From the NCBI GenBank assembly GCA_027297085.1, contig JAPUIL010000134.1, positions 1 through 8,293 of the forward strand: a stretch of DNA of 8,293 nucleotides, read 5' to 3'. Source of the DNA: Verrucomicrobiota bacterium. Lineage in GTDB: Bacteria; Verrucomicrobiota; Verrucomicrobiia; Opitutales; UBA2995. A program made the position numbers and the translations under genes. This document shows, piece by piece, positions 7,939 to 8,293 of the stretch. Positions within the stretch are counted from its first letter, which is position 1, and every line of letters begins with the position of its first letter. The notes under the pieces were generated by a model. That model saw nothing but the letters and a program-made list of their open reading frames with translations. It did no database searches and was not told where the DNA came from.

Positions 7939-8293
7939 TTATCCAGATGAAAGTGAAATCGACACTGATTGAGTGTAAGCATCCATGATTTCCGGGTAGA
8001 GGCTTTCAATGATACCTGGCTCGACTTCAAGAAATTCCCATAATTCGGGATCCGGCCTCTGGACCGTAAAAACAGCTGAAACGCCTAATTCCAGTATGTT
8101 GGCGATTGTATCTGCCAAGTGAATACAGGCCACCTGTTCGTCGTATTCACCGCCTATTTTTCCATCATTATGATGCTTGATCGTATGTTTGATATTATCT
8201 GGCAATTTCCACTTTTCTGCGATTAGGTACCCGGCATCCAGGTGATGGATTCCAAAACATTGAATCTCCACTTCACTCATACTTTTTTCTTCG
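7939..8293 (-). CDS. HDOD-domain protein, 5'-partial
   Basis: The frame stays open through the right edge of the window (E-E-K-S precede the first visible Met at 8280), so that Met is probably internal and the gene continues outside. The visible 118 residues match the C-terminal half of an HDOD domain, a relative of HD phosphohydrolases that usually lacks catalysis and serves in signalling. Landmarks are FGIHHLDAGYLIAEKW, LPDNIKHTIKHHND and CIHLADTIAN, followed by a short tail with ELWEFLEVEP. The stop is 20 bases before the histidine kinase start on the same strand, so this is the upstream member of an operon. HDOD proteins are often fused to receiver, GGDEF or EAL domains; whether that applies here depends on sequence outside the window. 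A catalytic HD protein is less likely but not excluded, because several His and Asp residues remain. Confidence 0.8.
   Translation of the reverse strand, partial: EEKSMSEVEIQCFGIHHLDAGYLIAEKWKLPDNIKHTIKHHNDGKIGGEYDEQVACIHLADTIANILELGVSAVFTVQRPDPELWEFLEVEPGIIESLYPEIMDAYTQSVSISLSSG

Noticed and set aside
7939..8280. Treating the first visible Met at 8280 as the true start of a small HDOD protein
   Set aside because: The frame continues without a stop to the window edge and the visible part is only the C-terminal half of the domain, so the gene is cut by the window and not naturally short.

Overview
The window (8293 bases) has two co-directional genes on the plus strand, a short convergent junction, and a two-gene operon on the minus strand. 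The style of the proteins suggests a Gram-negative, probably aquatic bacterium of the Planctomycetota-Verrucomicrobiota group, with Verrucomicrobiota my first guess. The clues are a giant modular secreted protein (carboxypeptidase-regulatory-like fold, thrombospondin-type-3 calcium motifs, LVIVD propeller, bacterial Ig-like domains, beta-strand-repeat tail) and a Tat-exported COG2159 amidohydrolase. This is judged from protein style alone, without a search.

Region 1 (2-5290, plus) is the 3' part of a very large extracellular protein. Its N-terminus and any signal peptide lie upstream of the window. In order it carries the end of a carboxypeptidase-regulatory-like domain, a beta-rich segment ending in PGWHG, a charged/proline linker encoded by 9-bp tandem repeats, a disulfide-rich module holding all ten cysteines, an apparently helical region, a beta module, two calcium motifs, a propeller, two Ig-like domains, a beta-helix-like repeat region and a terminal beta module. 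No C-terminal anchor or sorting signal is visible.

Region 2 (5412-6476, plus) is a Tat-signal amidohydrolase of the ACMSD-like amidohydrolase_2 family. The first metal-ligand histidine is replaced by glutamine, while the other ligands keep the family spacing. It lies 121 bases after region 1; whether the two share a transcript is undecided.

Region 3 (6477-6637) is a convergent junction of 161 bases with small inverted repeats but no convincing gene and no classical U-tract terminator.

Region 4 (6638-8293, minus) is a signalling operon: a protein with an HDOD domain, 5'-truncated by the window edge, followed after 20 bases by a soluble GAF-HisKA-HATPase histidine kinase. They probably form a cytoplasmic signalling pair; the response regulator is not in view unless it is fused to the missing N-terminal part of the HDOD protein.

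I found no RNA gene, CRISPR array, insertion sequence or phage gene. No wholly new system is evident. The best leads are the cysteine/linker cassette with its adjacent unrecognised helical region, the altered metal site of the amidohydrolase, and the HDOD-kinase pair.
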